Assembly: GCA_052388455.1 (NCBI GenBank)
Contig: JBQTIA010000075.1
Span: forward strand, 1 to 55,981
DNA from: CAZSNH01 sp052388455
Lineage (GTDB): Bacteria; Pseudomonadota; Alphaproteobacteria; Rhizobiales; Hyphomicrobiaceae
Direction of reading: 5' to 3'
Length of the DNA: 55,981 nt
The position numbers and the translations under genes were made by a program. Below are positions 18,591-27,500 of the stretch, piece after piece. Under the pieces are notes generated by a model. That model had not been told where the DNA came from, did not search any database, and worked only from the letters and a program-made list of their open reading frames with translations. The first letter of the stretch is position 1. Every line of letters starts with the position of its first letter.

Positions 18591-18710
18591 GCAGGTCGGA
18601 GTGAGCGTCGGTCGCGAAAGCGACCGGCGCGAAGTCCGACACCGCGCAGCGCGTGTGGTTGTCGGATTTCGCGGCCCATCGAAAGCGATGCGCCGCTTAC
18701 TCCGACCTGC
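18591..18710. repeat. 120-base element folding as a four-way junction
   Basis: Directly after nrdJ. A closing helix of 17 pairs (18591-18607 with 18694-18710, one G-T pair) encloses three hairpins: a 7-bp stem with GAAA loop (18609-18626), a long stem of 14 plus 6 bp (18628-18647 with 18653-18673, G-T pairs and one bulge), and a 5-bp stem with a 4-base loop (18677-18690). Nearly every base is paired. It could be an extragenic palindromic element of the RIME/REP kind or a structured RNA in the nrdJ 3' region. Confidence 0.75.
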
Positions 18711-18724
18711 GGTTCGTGTGCGCG

Positions 18725-18749
18725 GTATCAGACCCGGAGGGTCTGACAC
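18725..18749. repeat. 11-bp hairpin
   Basis: Arms GTATCAGACCC and GGGTCTGACAC pair at 10 of 11 positions around a GGA loop, immediately after the four-way-junction element. There is no T-tract on either strand. Confidence 0.5.
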
Positions 18750-18759
18750 CGGATCAGCC

Positions 18760-18872
18760 GTCATCCCGGCGAAGGCCGGGAGGTGGATCATCGGGCGGCT
18801 GGCGTGTGGCAGGTTGTTCCAGGTCCCGGCCGTCCGCGCGCAGCGCGGCTACGCCGCGACGCCGGGATGACG
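18760..18872. repeat. RIME-like palindromic intergenic element
   Basis: Outer arms CGTCATCCCGGC (18760-18771) and GCCGGGATGACG (18861-18872) are exact reverse complements and enclose further GC-rich palindromes. Elements ending in GTCATCCCGGC are common intergenic repeats in Hyphomicrobiales genomes. Confidence 0.65.
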
Positions 18873-18930
18873 AGTTGATAGGACGGTGCGTTGGTCCGCG
18901 TCTGTGAGTGCGTTGAACACGAGCAAGAGC

Positions 18931-19626
18931 ATGTCCACGGAAACGGAAGCGCTGGCGAAACTTGCGGGCAGGGTGCCGGTGGCGGCGAAGGGCAGAGCGG
19001 ACACGGCGTCCGCCTACAAGCCGCCCACCGCGCCGGCGCACGTCTACCTGCTGGCCGAGCATCTGGATGCCTGCCTCGCGGCCGGCGAAGACCTGCTCGC
19101 GACCGGGTTTACCTGGAACGCGATCGAACGCGGCGATGCGGATGCCACGCGGAATGAACGCGCGAAGGCTCGCGAAACCTTCGCCCTCATCCGCGCCCGC
19201 GAGATGACACTCATCGGCCGCGTGATGCGCGCCCGCGAGCACGCCGAGACGCTGGTCAAGCGCGATGCCGGGTTCCGCATGATCGCGCGATTGTTCCTCG
19301 GCGGCACGGTGCCCTTCGTCGAGGCGGTGGCGGAACTCGAAGACACCCGCCCGCAGGAGTTCGACACCGGCAACGCGCGCACCGCCTATCTCAGAAGCCG
19401 CAACCTGCTCGCCGCCGACGCAGCGGCACCGCTCGACGGCGCGGCGATCCGCATCGGCGAAGAGTTTCTCGTCGCCAACCGCATCGCGCTCGGACCGCTG
19501 CTCGACCTCGTGGCGGCATTCCTCGACGCGCTGGATGCGAGGTATGATTTGTTCGCGGAGGCGGCAAGCACGGAGCCGGCAATTCAGACCCCACCCAAGG
19601 ACGGGCGAGCGGACGTATCGGCGTAA
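18931..19626 (+). CDS. Conserved hypothetical protein of unknown function
   Basis: 231-residue soluble protein, not recognised. It is rich in Ala and charged residues and predicted to be nearly all alpha-helical, with no signal peptide or membrane helix. Notable stretches are APAHVYLLAEHLDACLAAGEDLL and FLDALDARYDLFAEAAS near the end. Codon use matches the neighbouring genes, which supports it being expressed. The ATG at 18931 has only a weak GAGCAAGAGC upstream; a GTG 45 bases earlier is possible. It is bounded on both sides by palindromic repeat elements, so it may have moved as a unit, but this is speculation. Confidence 0.65.
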   Translation: MSTETEALAKLAGRVPVAAKGRADTASAYKPPTAPAHVYLLAEHLDACLAAGEDLLATGFTWNAIERGDADATRNERAKARETFALIRAREMTLIGRVMRAREHAETLVKRDAGFRMIARLFLGGTVPFVEAVAELEDTRPQEFDTGNARTAYLRSRNLLAADAAAPLDGAAIRIGEEFLVANRIALGPLLDLVAAFLDALDARYDLFAEAASTEPAIQTPPKDGRADVSA

Positions 19627-19711
19627 GTCGCGGTCTTTTTGGTTTGGGGTTCGAGCTCAGTCGCGTCATCAGACATCGCTCGTCGATCTATATCACGTGC
19701 GGCCCAATGGG

Positions 19712-19732
19712 TCCTCGGGACAAGCCCGAGGA
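19712..19732. repeat. 8-bp palindrome, RIME-like
   Basis: TCCTCGGG and CCCGAGGA arms around ACAAG, followed by TGACA. This matches the common form of intergenic palindromes in this bacterial group. Confidence 0.6.
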
Positions 19733-19845
19733 TGACAATGCGGGGGCGACGCGCGAGAGATTGACAACGCGGCGACGACTGGTCCGAGCAACACGTCGAC
19801 CTGTCGTTTGACGTCGAACCACTTACGCAATCCAACGGCAGTGTC

Positions 19846-19868
19846 ATGGTCGGGCTTGTCCCGACCAT
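19846..19868. repeat. 9-bp palindrome, RIME-like
   Basis: ATGGTCGGG and CCCGACCAT arms around CTTGT. The loop is the complement of that in the neighbouring element at 19712, suggesting the two are opposite ends or opposite copies of one repeat family. Confidence 0.6.
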
Positions 19869-19925
19869 CCATTCCGCCGCCGACTCTCCGATCGACGTGG
19901 ACGGGCAGCGCCTCAGCGTCGGAAA

Positions 19926-19962
19926 AAAAACGCGGCGGGGCCGATGGCCACGCCGCGTTTTT
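19926..19962 (-). terminator. Rho-independent terminator after rlpA
   Basis: Stem AAAAACGCGGCG/CGCCGCGTTTTT, extended by GGCC/GGCC past one mismatch, with a GAT loop. On the minus strand it is followed by a run of T, 24 bases beyond the rlpA stop. Confidence 0.85.
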
Positions 19963-19985
19963 CCCGTGTTCGACTGCGCGAACCG

Positions 19986-21317
19986 TCAGACGACCGCCAG
20001 CAGCTGCCGGGCGGGCACACCGCGCAGGCGCGGAGCGGCGTCGTTCAGGATGAGGCTGGCCGGCGGTCGCGATTGCTGACCCGTCACGGGGCCGCGCGCG
20101 GGGGCAATCGCGTCGCGGGCGTCGGAGACCCGCAGACGGCCGGGCGCCGCCGAAAGCCGCTTCATGCTGCGACCGCGACTGACCGACGCTGAGCGGCTGG
20201 GCGGCCCGGTCACGCGTCCCGAGCGGCTCGTCGGCGAGAGCCGGGCCACCCGACCCGATGCCACGCTGTGCGCGTGCGAGCCGTAATCGAGCGTGATCAG
20301 CGGGCCATGATGGCGAGGCGCTGCCGCGCGCTCGCTCATTGCCATCCGGGTCGGGGCGCGACGGACGGACGCCACGCGAACCGCGGAAGACTTTCTCACA
20401 GTCGTCCGCGCGGCAACACGCGACTCCGGCTTGCGGATGCGACGCTCGCCGGCGAACGAGCGCTTCGCCTTGCGCTCGGCAACCGAGCGGCTTGGCGCTT
20501 CGACTGAGGCAACGCGCGTGCGAGCCGGTGTGCTCGCTGTCGTCGCCGGAGCATCGGCCGCGGCAACTACCGTCGTTTCGGGCTTCTTCTGCTTGGCCGC
20601 TACGAGCACAGGGACACCCTGCGATTTCGGGGATTGCTTGCGCTCGACAAGTGCGAACGGAGACTCCATTAATGCGGCGACTGTGCGAACTTCCAGGAAG
20701 GCCGCCGCGTCATCCATGGCCGCGTCGATACTCTCGAACTGGCCGATCGCTCCCGGCACCGGCTCGTAGCGGCGGTTACGCTTGTAGGTCGCCTCGCCGC
20801 GATCGGGTGCGGAGAGCACGCGTGCCTCCAGCCGGCCGACGCCCTTGTGCCGGAAGCCGAGCTGCTCGGCGGCCGCCCGAGAAACGTCGAGATTGCGCTT
20901 GCCCCAGTAGGGCCCGGCGTTGTTGACGCGCAGGATGGCGGCTTCCTTCGTCTCGGGAGACCAGACGAGCAGCAGGGTTCCGTCGGGATAGATGGGGCTC
21001 GCCGCGTTGTCGGCGCGGTCGGGGTGGAACTGCTCGCCCGAAGAGGTGAGTCCGCACGGATTGTAGCGATCGACCTTGCAGCTGTCGTAGAACGACGCGG
21101 TGAGCGAATGGGCCTTGCCGACGAGACTTTCCGTCTCGGCCAGTGTCTTCACGCGATGGCAGGTGCCGTAGAAGCAGTACGTGCTTCCCGGCGTCTTGGC
21201 GATCACGTCCGGAACGGTGAGGCCCAGAATTCCAGCAACACCAGCCATCGGCGCGGCGCAGCTTCTGAGAGACGAAAAAAGCGCGCGCGCAAAGCGCGGC
21301 CCGAGCTTGTTCAGCAT
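19986..21317 (-). CDS. RlpA-like double-psi beta-barrel protein
   Basis: 443-residue exported protein. After an N-terminal signal region (about 1-40) comes a double-psi beta-barrel (about 65-160) of the RlpA septal lytic transglycosylase family: ASFYDSCKVDRYNPCGLTS, SSGEQFHPD, RVNNAGPYWGKRNLDVS and AAAEQLGF. The glutamate of the SGE motif is kept, but the aspartate of the usual NDRGPF motif is asparagine (NNAGPY), so glycan cleavage may be lost. The remaining about 240 residues are Arg/Ser/Ala-rich and of low complexity; no SPOR domain is evident. ATG at 21317 has GAGGAG seven bases upstream and is preferred to one five codons earlier. Confidence 0.85.
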   Translation of the reverse strand: MLNKLGPRFARALFSSLRSCAAPMAGVAGILGLTVPDVIAKTPGSTYCFYGTCHRVKTLAETESLVGKAHSLTASFYDSCKVDRYNPCGLTSSGEQFHPDRADNAASPIYPDGTLLLVWSPETKEAAILRVNNAGPYWGKRNLDVSRAAAEQLGFRHKGVGRLEARVLSAPDRGEATYKRNRRYEPVPGAIGQFESIDAAMDDAAAFLEVRTVAALMESPFALVERKQSPKSQGVPVLVAAKQKKPETTVVAAADAPATTASTPARTRVASVEAPSRSVAERKAKRSFAGERRIRKPESRVAARTTVRKSSAVRVASVRRAPTRMAMSERAAAPRHHGPLITLDYGSHAHSVASGRVARLSPTSRSGRVTGPPSRSASVSRGRSMKRLSAAPGRLRVSDARDAIAPARGPVTGQQSRPPASLILNDAAPRLRGVPARQLLAVV

Positions 21318-21502
21318 CGTTATACTCCTCATGCATGAGGGTGAAGGGTCGGGCCGAGTGGCGCGCGCTTCCCGCGTGCGAAACGCTGCTCGGCTCGAAC
21401 GAAACGCGCTTGCAGCACAATGGTTCGAGTGAGATCCTCGAGGAGGACGACCATTGCAGCGCGAGGGGCACAGGATAGCCCCGGCGGCCCTGCTGACACC
21501 GA

Positions 21503-22252
21503 CTAGAGGAGTTGACGAGCGGAAAGCTTGTCCCTGAGATCATCCGCCGCAGATTTCAAACGCTGTTCGTCCCGCGACCTGAGCACCAGCTCGGTCGCGT
21601 AACGGCCGTCCCTGAAGGCGGGGTAACTGCCCATGATCACATCGGGAAACAGCTTCTGATGAGCCGCGAAGAGCTCGGCGATTTCGCCCTCGGGACGCGC
21701 GAGGGAAATGCTCTCGGACAGCATTCGCGGGCCGTGCGCGAGACGCGGCGTCACCTCTTCCAGCATCGCCTGCATGATGCCGGGTACGCCGGCCATGACG
21801 ATCACGTTTCCGAGCATGAACCCCGGCGCAAAGGAGACCGTGTTGGCGATGAGATCGGCGCCTTCGGGGATTCGTGCCATGCGCAGACGCGCCTGAGTGA
21901 GGTGCATGCCTTTCGCCTCGTAGGCCGGCCGCATGACGGCGACGGCGCGCGCGTCGATGTCGATCGGCACGCCGAAGGCGGCGGCCACTGCATCCGCCGT
22001 GATGTCGTCGTGTGTCGGGCCGATGCCGCCGGTGGTGAAGACGTAGGTGTAGCGCGCGCGCAGGGCATCGAGGGCATCGACGATTTGCCTCTGCTCGTCG
22101 GCGACGACGCGCACTTCTCTCAAGTCGATGCCGATGCCGGTCAGGTGATCGGCGATGGTGCCGATGTTCTTGTCCTTGGTGCGCCCCGACAGAATCTCGT
22201 CGCCGATGACCAGCACGGCGGCGGTGACCTGCTCCTTTTCAGCTCCACCCAC
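21503..22252 (-). CDS. CinA-like molybdopterin-binding domain protein
   Basis: 249-residue protein of the competence/damage-inducible protein A family, N-terminal (MoCF_biosynth/COG1058) part only. Signature motifs: VLVIGDEILSGRTKDKN, TTGGIGPTHDDIT, and MAGVPGIMQAML. The C-terminal nicotinamide-nucleotide amidase domain of full CinA is absent, as is usual for the short alphaproteobacterial form. Proposed roles for the domain are ADP-ribose pyrophosphatase activity or binding of molybdopterin-like ligands. It begins with GTG and reads away from sfsA, with a 147-base shared upstream region. Confidence 0.88.
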   Translation of the reverse strand: MGGAEKEQVTAAVLVIGDEILSGRTKDKNIGTIADHLTGIGIDLREVRVVADEQRQIVDALDALRARYTYVFTTGGIGPTHDDITADAVAAAFGVPIDIDARAVAVMRPAYEAKGMHLTQARLRMARIPEGADLIANTVSFAPGFMLGNVIVMAGVPGIMQAMLEEVTPRLAHGPRMLSESISLARPEGEIAELFAAHQKLFPDVIMGSYPAFRDGRYATELVLRSRDEQRLKSAADDLRDKLSARQLL

Positions 22253-22399
22253 GCGGTCGGTCCCAACCTGTTGTCGCAGCGCTTCAGCTTAGCATCCCGG
22301 CGCACGGCGCCGCCAGGGACAGGCTTCGGCGCAGCGTAACGCACCGGAACTCTCGCTTCGGTCGATGGACACCGGCTAGCCTGCTTCCTAATCTCAGCC

Positions 22400-23113
22400 A
22401 TGCGATTCCCCCGACCCCTGATCCGCGGCACCCTCGTCCAGCGCTACAAGCGGTTCCTCGCCGACGTGACTCTCGACGCAGGGGCGGCGGTCACCGCCAC
22501 CTGCCCGAACACGGGGTCGATGCTCGGGCTGACCGCGCCGGGGTCGATCGTGTGGCTCTCCGAAAGCGACAGTCCGACGCGCAAGCACCGCCACACCTGG
22601 GAGCTGATCGAGGCGGACCTCGGCCAGGGGCCGACGCTCGTCGGCATCAACACGCAGCATCCCAACCGCATCGTCGAGGACGCCTTGAAGGGCGGGCGGA
22701 TCGAAGGGCTCGCCGGCTACGCGGGACTGCGGCGGGAGGTGAAGTACGGCCTCAACAGCCGCATCGACCTGCTGCTGGAGGATGCCGCCAAGGGGCTCTG
22801 CTACGTCGAGGTCAAGAACGTCCACCTCTCGCGCAAGGCGGGCCTCGCCGAATTCCCGGATTCGGTGACGGAGCGCGGCGTCAAGCACCTCGCCGAGCTG
22901 TCCTCCATGGTGGCGCAAGGCCACCGCGCGGTGATGGTCTACCTGATCCAGCGCGCCGACATCCGCCGTTTCGGTCTCGCGGCCGACATCGATCCGGCCT
23001 ACGCTGCCGCTTACGCCGAGGCGAAGGCGGCGGGGGTCGAAATGCTGGCGTTCCGCTGCCGGTTGACGCCGGAGGAGATCGCCCTCGACTCCGACGTGCC
23101 GATCGGAACGTGA
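22400..23113 (+). CDS. sfsA: SfsA family DNA/RNA nuclease-like protein
   Basis: 237-residue protein with complete SfsA features: RFLADVTLDAG, TATCPNTGSMLGL, VGINTQHPNRIVEDAL, the nuclease-like core SRIDLLLED and CYVEVKNVHLS, and FPDSVTERGVKHLAEL. The core resembles PD-(D/E)xK nucleases, and family members bind DNA; the historic name refers to sugar-fermentation stimulation in E. coli. It faces the CinA-like gene divergently, an arrangement seen in relatives. No ribosome-binding site of note precedes the ATG. Confidence 0.93.
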   Translation: MRFPRPLIRGTLVQRYKRFLADVTLDAGAAVTATCPNTGSMLGLTAPGSIVWLSESDSPTRKHRHTWELIEADLGQGPTLVGINTQHPNRIVEDALKGGRIEGLAGYAGLRREVKYGLNSRIDLLLEDAAKGLCYVEVKNVHLSRKAGLAEFPDSVTERGVKHLAELSSMVAQGHRAVMVYLIQRADIRRFGLAADIDPAYAAAYAEAKAAGVEMLAFRCRLTPEEIALDSDVPIGT

Positions 23114-23299
23114 GCCGCCGGGCCGGCGTTGGTCCGGGATCAAGACACGATCGAGCGGCGATCAAGGAGAGTTGATCGGCCGTCCGGGCGCCGCCGGGCG
23201 AAACTTGCCGCAGCGGCGCCCGTATGGGTGTGCATGAGCCGATCATGCGGCGATCCGGGCGAATGTGCGAACGGAGACGCCCGACCACCAGGAGACCCC

Positions 23300-23800
23300 A
23301 TGCTGACCCGCCGTCAATTCAGCCATTTCACGCTCGCAGGCGCAGGGCTGACCCTTGCCACCGTCCTGCCCCGCCCGAAGACCGCCGCCGAGGAAAAGGC
23401 CATGTTCGAAGTCACCAAGTCCGCCGCTGATTGGAAGAAGACGCTGACGCCGGATCAGTATTACGTGCTGCGCGAGCACGGCACGGAGCGTGCCGGCACC
23501 AGCCCGCTCGACAAGACCTACGCCGCCGGCACCTATCACTGCGCCGGCTGCGACCTGCCGCTGTTCGCCTCCGAGACCAAGTTCAACAGCGGCACCGGCT
23601 GGCCGAGCTTCTACGCGCCGATCGACAACGCCGTCGGCACCTCCGAGGATCGCAAGTTCTTCATGACGCGCACGGAGGTGCACTGCCGCCGATGCGGTGG
23701 TCATCTCGGCCACGTGTTCGACGACGGTCCGAAACCGACGGGCCTGCGCTATTGCATGAACGGCGTCGCGATGAAGTTCGTGCCGAAAGCCGCGAGCTGA
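23300..23800 (+). CDS. msrB: Peptide-methionine (R)-S-oxide reductase, Tat-exported
   Basis: 166-residue MsrB that reduces methionine R-sulfoxide in proteins. A twin-arginine leader (LTRRQFSHFTLAGAGLTLA, residues 2-20) points to periplasmic location. The enzyme has two zinc CxxC pairs (CAGC and CRRC), the fold signature SGTGWPSFY, and the catalytic cysteine in RYCMNGVAMKF. The ATG at 23300 follows GGAG by six bases. msrA lies about 100 bases downstream on the same strand, so together they repair both stereoisomers of oxidised methionine. Confidence 0.95.
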   Translation: MLTRRQFSHFTLAGAGLTLATVLPRPKTAAEEKAMFEVTKSAADWKKTLTPDQYYVLREHGTERAGTSPLDKTYAAGTYHCAGCDLPLFASETKFNSGTGWPSFYAPIDNAVGTSEDRKFFMTRTEVHCRRCGGHLGHVFDDGPKPTGLRYCMNGVAMKFVPKAAS

Positions 23801-23897
23801 ACGAGCCTCGACCGTTCCGATACGTTCGCCTCCCGTCGCGATTCCACCGCGCGGGCGGGAGGCGCCCTTTGACCGCATCCTCTCATCGAGAACCGCC

Positions 23898-24536
23898 ATG
23901 CTCTCCCGCCATCATCTTTCCTTCCTCGTGTTTGCCGCGCTCGGGGCCGCCGTCATCGGCGGCAGCCTGTCGGCCGTCGCCGAGCCGAAAGCGGCGCCGT
24001 CGACGCTCGCCACCGCCACGTTCGCCTCGGGTTGCTTCTGGTGCACCGAATCCGACTTCGACAGCGTCGTAGGCGTGGTCGAAACCGTTTCCGGCTACAC
24101 CGGCGGCAAGACGAAAAATCCCACCTACGACGATGTGGGACAGGGCCACACCGGACACACCGAAGCGCTGCAGATCAAATATGACCCGAATAAAGTGTCA
24201 TATCAGCAGCTCTTGCATTTCTACTGGCGCCACGTCGATCTGCTCGACGGAGGCGGGCAGTTCTGCGACCGCGGCAGCCAGTACCGGCCCGCCATCTTCA
24301 CGCATGACGCCGAGCAGAAGCGTCTCGCCGACGAGAGCAAGGCGGCGCTGGAGAAGAGCGGTCGCTTCGACAGGCCCATCGCGGTCGAGATCGTGCCGGC
24401 GTCGGTGTTCACGGCGGCCGAGGACTATCACCAGAATTATTACCGGACGAACCCGCTCAAGTACCGCTACTACCGGCACGGCTGCGGACGCGATGCGCGG
24501 CTGCAGGATCTGTGGGGCAACGAGACCGGTCACTGA
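23898..24536 (+). CDS. msrA: Peptide-methionine (S)-S-oxide reductase, exported
   Basis: 212-residue MsrA reducing methionine S-sulfoxide. A Sec-type signal peptide (about residues 1-28, ending LSAVA-EP) is followed by the catalytic motif GCFWCTESDF, then VSGYTGGKTKNPTYDDV, GHTEALQIKYDPNKVSY and the C-terminal DYHQNYYRTNP. Export by a different route from MsrB (Sec rather than Tat) is suggested by the sequence. The two genes probably form an operon; electrons for a periplasmic pair would have to come from a membrane thiol carrier that is not encoded here. Confidence 0.95.
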   Translation: MLSRHHLSFLVFAALGAAVIGGSLSAVAEPKAAPSTLATATFASGCFWCTESDFDSVVGVVETVSGYTGGKTKNPTYDDVGQGHTGHTEALQIKYDPNKVSYQQLLHFYWRHVDLLDGGGQFCDRGSQYRPAIFTHDAEQKRLADESKAALEKSGRFDRPIAVEIVPASVFTAAEDYHQNYYRTNPLKYRYYRHGCGRDARLQDLWGNETGH

Positions 24537-24569
24537 GCGCCAGCTCGCATTCGTCGGGGATCGAGTTGG

Positions 24570-27500
24570 TCAGTAGCAGGCTTCGAGCTGCGGCAGCACG
24601 TCGAGCAGGTTGCCGAGGTTGTAGCTGACCGCGTGACCGTTGACGGCCCATGTGGCCTCCAGTCCCTCGCTGGCCATGGGCCGGATCGTCTTCAGCGGCA
24701 GCTTCATCGACACCATGCTCGGAATCATGATGTTGACCGCCTGCTCCTTCGACAGCTCCGTGTCGCGTCCCCACTTGTGCGCAAGCCGGATGGGCGCACC
24801 GGCCTTGCGCAGCTCGGGGATCTGCCGCCGCCAGAGATCGGCGCCGACCGACCACCGCACCCACTCGGGGGTGAATTTCTCCCGCGTGATGTGCACACGC
24901 ACGTCACCCTGGGCACCCTCGAGCATGCAGGCGATCCCGTTCGGCTGCTGCGTCATGGCGAACACGATGCGGGACACCGGCTGTCCCGCGGGTGTGACGC
25001 CCGGCGCCGCCGCCGAGCCCAGCTCCGCCAGCGCCTTTTTCGCCCGCTCGACCAGTGCGCGGTCCTCGGGAGTAGCGACCATCATGCTCTTCGCACGTTC
25101 GAGATCGACCCGCGCCTGGTCCTTGTTGTCGGCCTCCTTGTGGGCGAGGCCGCGGCCGACGACGGCGGCGAGCGCTTCCGGATCGGCCGCCAGCGCCGCA
25201 TCAAAATCGGCAATGGCGCGCGCGGTGTCCTTCTTGCCGAGATAGGCGAAACCGCGTGTATCGAGCGTGCGCGCATCGTTCGCCGCGAGCTCGAGCGCCT
25301 TGTTCGCCTCGGTGAGAGCGCGATCGTATTCACCCAGCTCCACGAGCGTATAGGCGCGGTTGTTCCACGCGACGGCATTCGTGGGCTCCCGGGCAATCAC
25401 CTCATCGAGTTCGGCAAGCTCTCCGTGCAGGTCGCCGCTGTTCCCTTTGATCGAGGCGCGGACGATCAGCGGCCATGTGTCCTGAGGGGATGCCGCCACG
25501 GCCTTTTCCAGCTCCTTGAACGCGGCCGCGTAGTCGGACCGCTCCTCGTGCACATGGGCGCGCATCACGAACGGCGTGACGCTCTTGGGATCGAGCTTGC
25601 CGGCTTCGTCCGCCGCCTCGAGAGCTCCGTCGAGATCGCCGAGCTTGCGGAGCAAGTTCGAATGATCGCTGGCGTGTTTTTCGGCGCTCGGATCGGCCGT
25701 CCGTGCCGCGGCGAACGCCCCCGCCGCGCCCTTGAAGTCGCGCTTGGATTCGAGCGCCGACCCGAGACTGGATTGCAGGTCGGCGAGGTCGCGATCCTTG
25801 AACTCTCTCGTGGCGATGCGGCGGCGGCAGGCCGCGATCACGTCGTCCGGCTTGCCGGCGTTGAAGCATGTGGTGAGATCATCCTCGCGATTGCCTTGCT
25901 CCCCCGACTCTGAAGGCGACGCCGGGGCCGTCGTCGATTTTTGTGTTGAAGGAGCAGTCTCGCCCGGCTTGCCCTGCGGCGGTGGCGTGGAGGCGGGAGG
26001 GGCCGGCGTCGCCGGCGGATTGGTGGCGGGAGTTGCCGGGGCGGGAGTTGCCGGGGCGGGCTGGGCGGCGGGCGGCGCCGCCGCCGGAGCGGCTTGCGGG
26101 GCGATCTGCTGTGGGGCCGCCTGCAGAGCGCGGGTCTCGGCCAGCGCCGCTTCGATGGTGGTTCGCGGCATCGCGTTCTGGAAGAAATCAATCTCGAAAT
26201 CGGATTGCGGGGTCATCGACAGCACCCGCTCGAAGTCCGCAATCGAGCTGTTGAACTGCCCGAGCTGAGCGCCCGTCAGCGCGCGGCCCATGAGAGCGAT
26301 CATCGATTGGGGATCGGCGGCCAGCGCCGCCTCGTAGGCGGCCAGCGCCTGAAGATAGAACTGGTTCTTCGAGAGCATGAACCCGAGGCCGGCGTGCTTG
26401 GCCGCCTCGCCCGGGAGAAGCTCGGACGCCTTGCGTGCGTCGGCGAGCGTCGCCTCCTTCTGCCCGAGCCGCTCGACGAACAGCATGCGGTGGAACCACG
26501 CTTCGCCGTTGGCCGGATCGGCGGCGATGGCATTGGCGAACATGTCCAGCGCCGGCTGGTTGTCGCCCTTTTCGGCGAGGATGCGCGCGTGCGCCAGCAT
26601 GACCAGCGGGCTCTTGGCATCGAGTCCCGTTGCGATGGCGATGTCGGCGAGTGCACCCTGAAAATCGGGCTGCTTCATCTTGGTCAGCGCCCGCTCCACC
26701 ACTGGTCGTGGACTCTTGGCATCGAGCCGCATCCCCTCGTCGGCGGCGGCGATGGCTGCCTTGAAGTCCTTCAATTGCCGCAGCGCCGCCGCGTGCGCAC
26801 TGGCGAACTCCTCGGCCTGGGGCGCCGCCTCGCGCGCCGCGGCCCAGGATTTGGTTTCGAGCGTCGTGTAGCCCTTCTTGCGCCAGGCCAGGGCGAGACG
26901 GCCCCACAGATCCGCGAGGTCGCGTCCCGAGAACTCGTTGGAAGAGATGCGCCGGCTGCACGCCTCGATCGCCGGGTTGGGCATGGTGGCGTTGAAGCAG
27001 ACCTTGAGGTCCTCCTCGCGGTTGCCGGCGACGGCAGGCTGGGTCTCGGTCGGGGATTGGGCCGGAGGCGGCGGCGCGGTGACGGTCGGCTGCTGGGCCG
27101 GGGGTTGGGCCGGGGGTTGGGCCGGCGGCGGAGCAGCGGCCGGTGGCTGCGCCGGTGTCGTTTGCTGCTGAGGCGGCGGCGCGGCCGGCTGCTCACGCAT
27201 CTTCCTCAGCACGTTCAACGCCAGAGCGATGGCGTCGCGCTCGTCCTTGTTGCGCGGGGACATGGAGGTCGCCTTTTCGAGATCGCGCAGGGCATCGTCG
27301 CGCTGGCCGGCCGATGCGAGCGCAACCCCGCGCCCTGCAAAGGCGGTGATCAGGTTGGCGTCCTTCGACAGCGCCTCGTTGTAGTCGGCGAAGGCTGCCT
27401 GATAGTTCTGCAGCCCGAGATAGCCCCAGCCTCGCGTGTCGTAGGTTTCCGGATACGGCTTGATCTGGATGCTTTTGCTCGCATCCTCGACGCAGCGGGC

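Larger units (their letters stand above)
19627..19925. other. Intergenic region with palindromic repeats
   Basis: About 300 bases with no gene. It carries two short hairpins of the RIME-like class, TCCTCGGG/CCCGAGGA (19712-19732) and ATGGTCGGG/CCCGACCAT (19846-19868), both with the ACAAG/CTTGT loops typical of repeated alphaproteobacterial intergenic elements. Confidence 0.55.

Noticed and set aside
16291..18642. Very long open frame on the minus strand opposite nrdJ
   Set aside because: High G+C opens antisense frames; the translation has no domain and nrdJ on the other strand is unmistakable.
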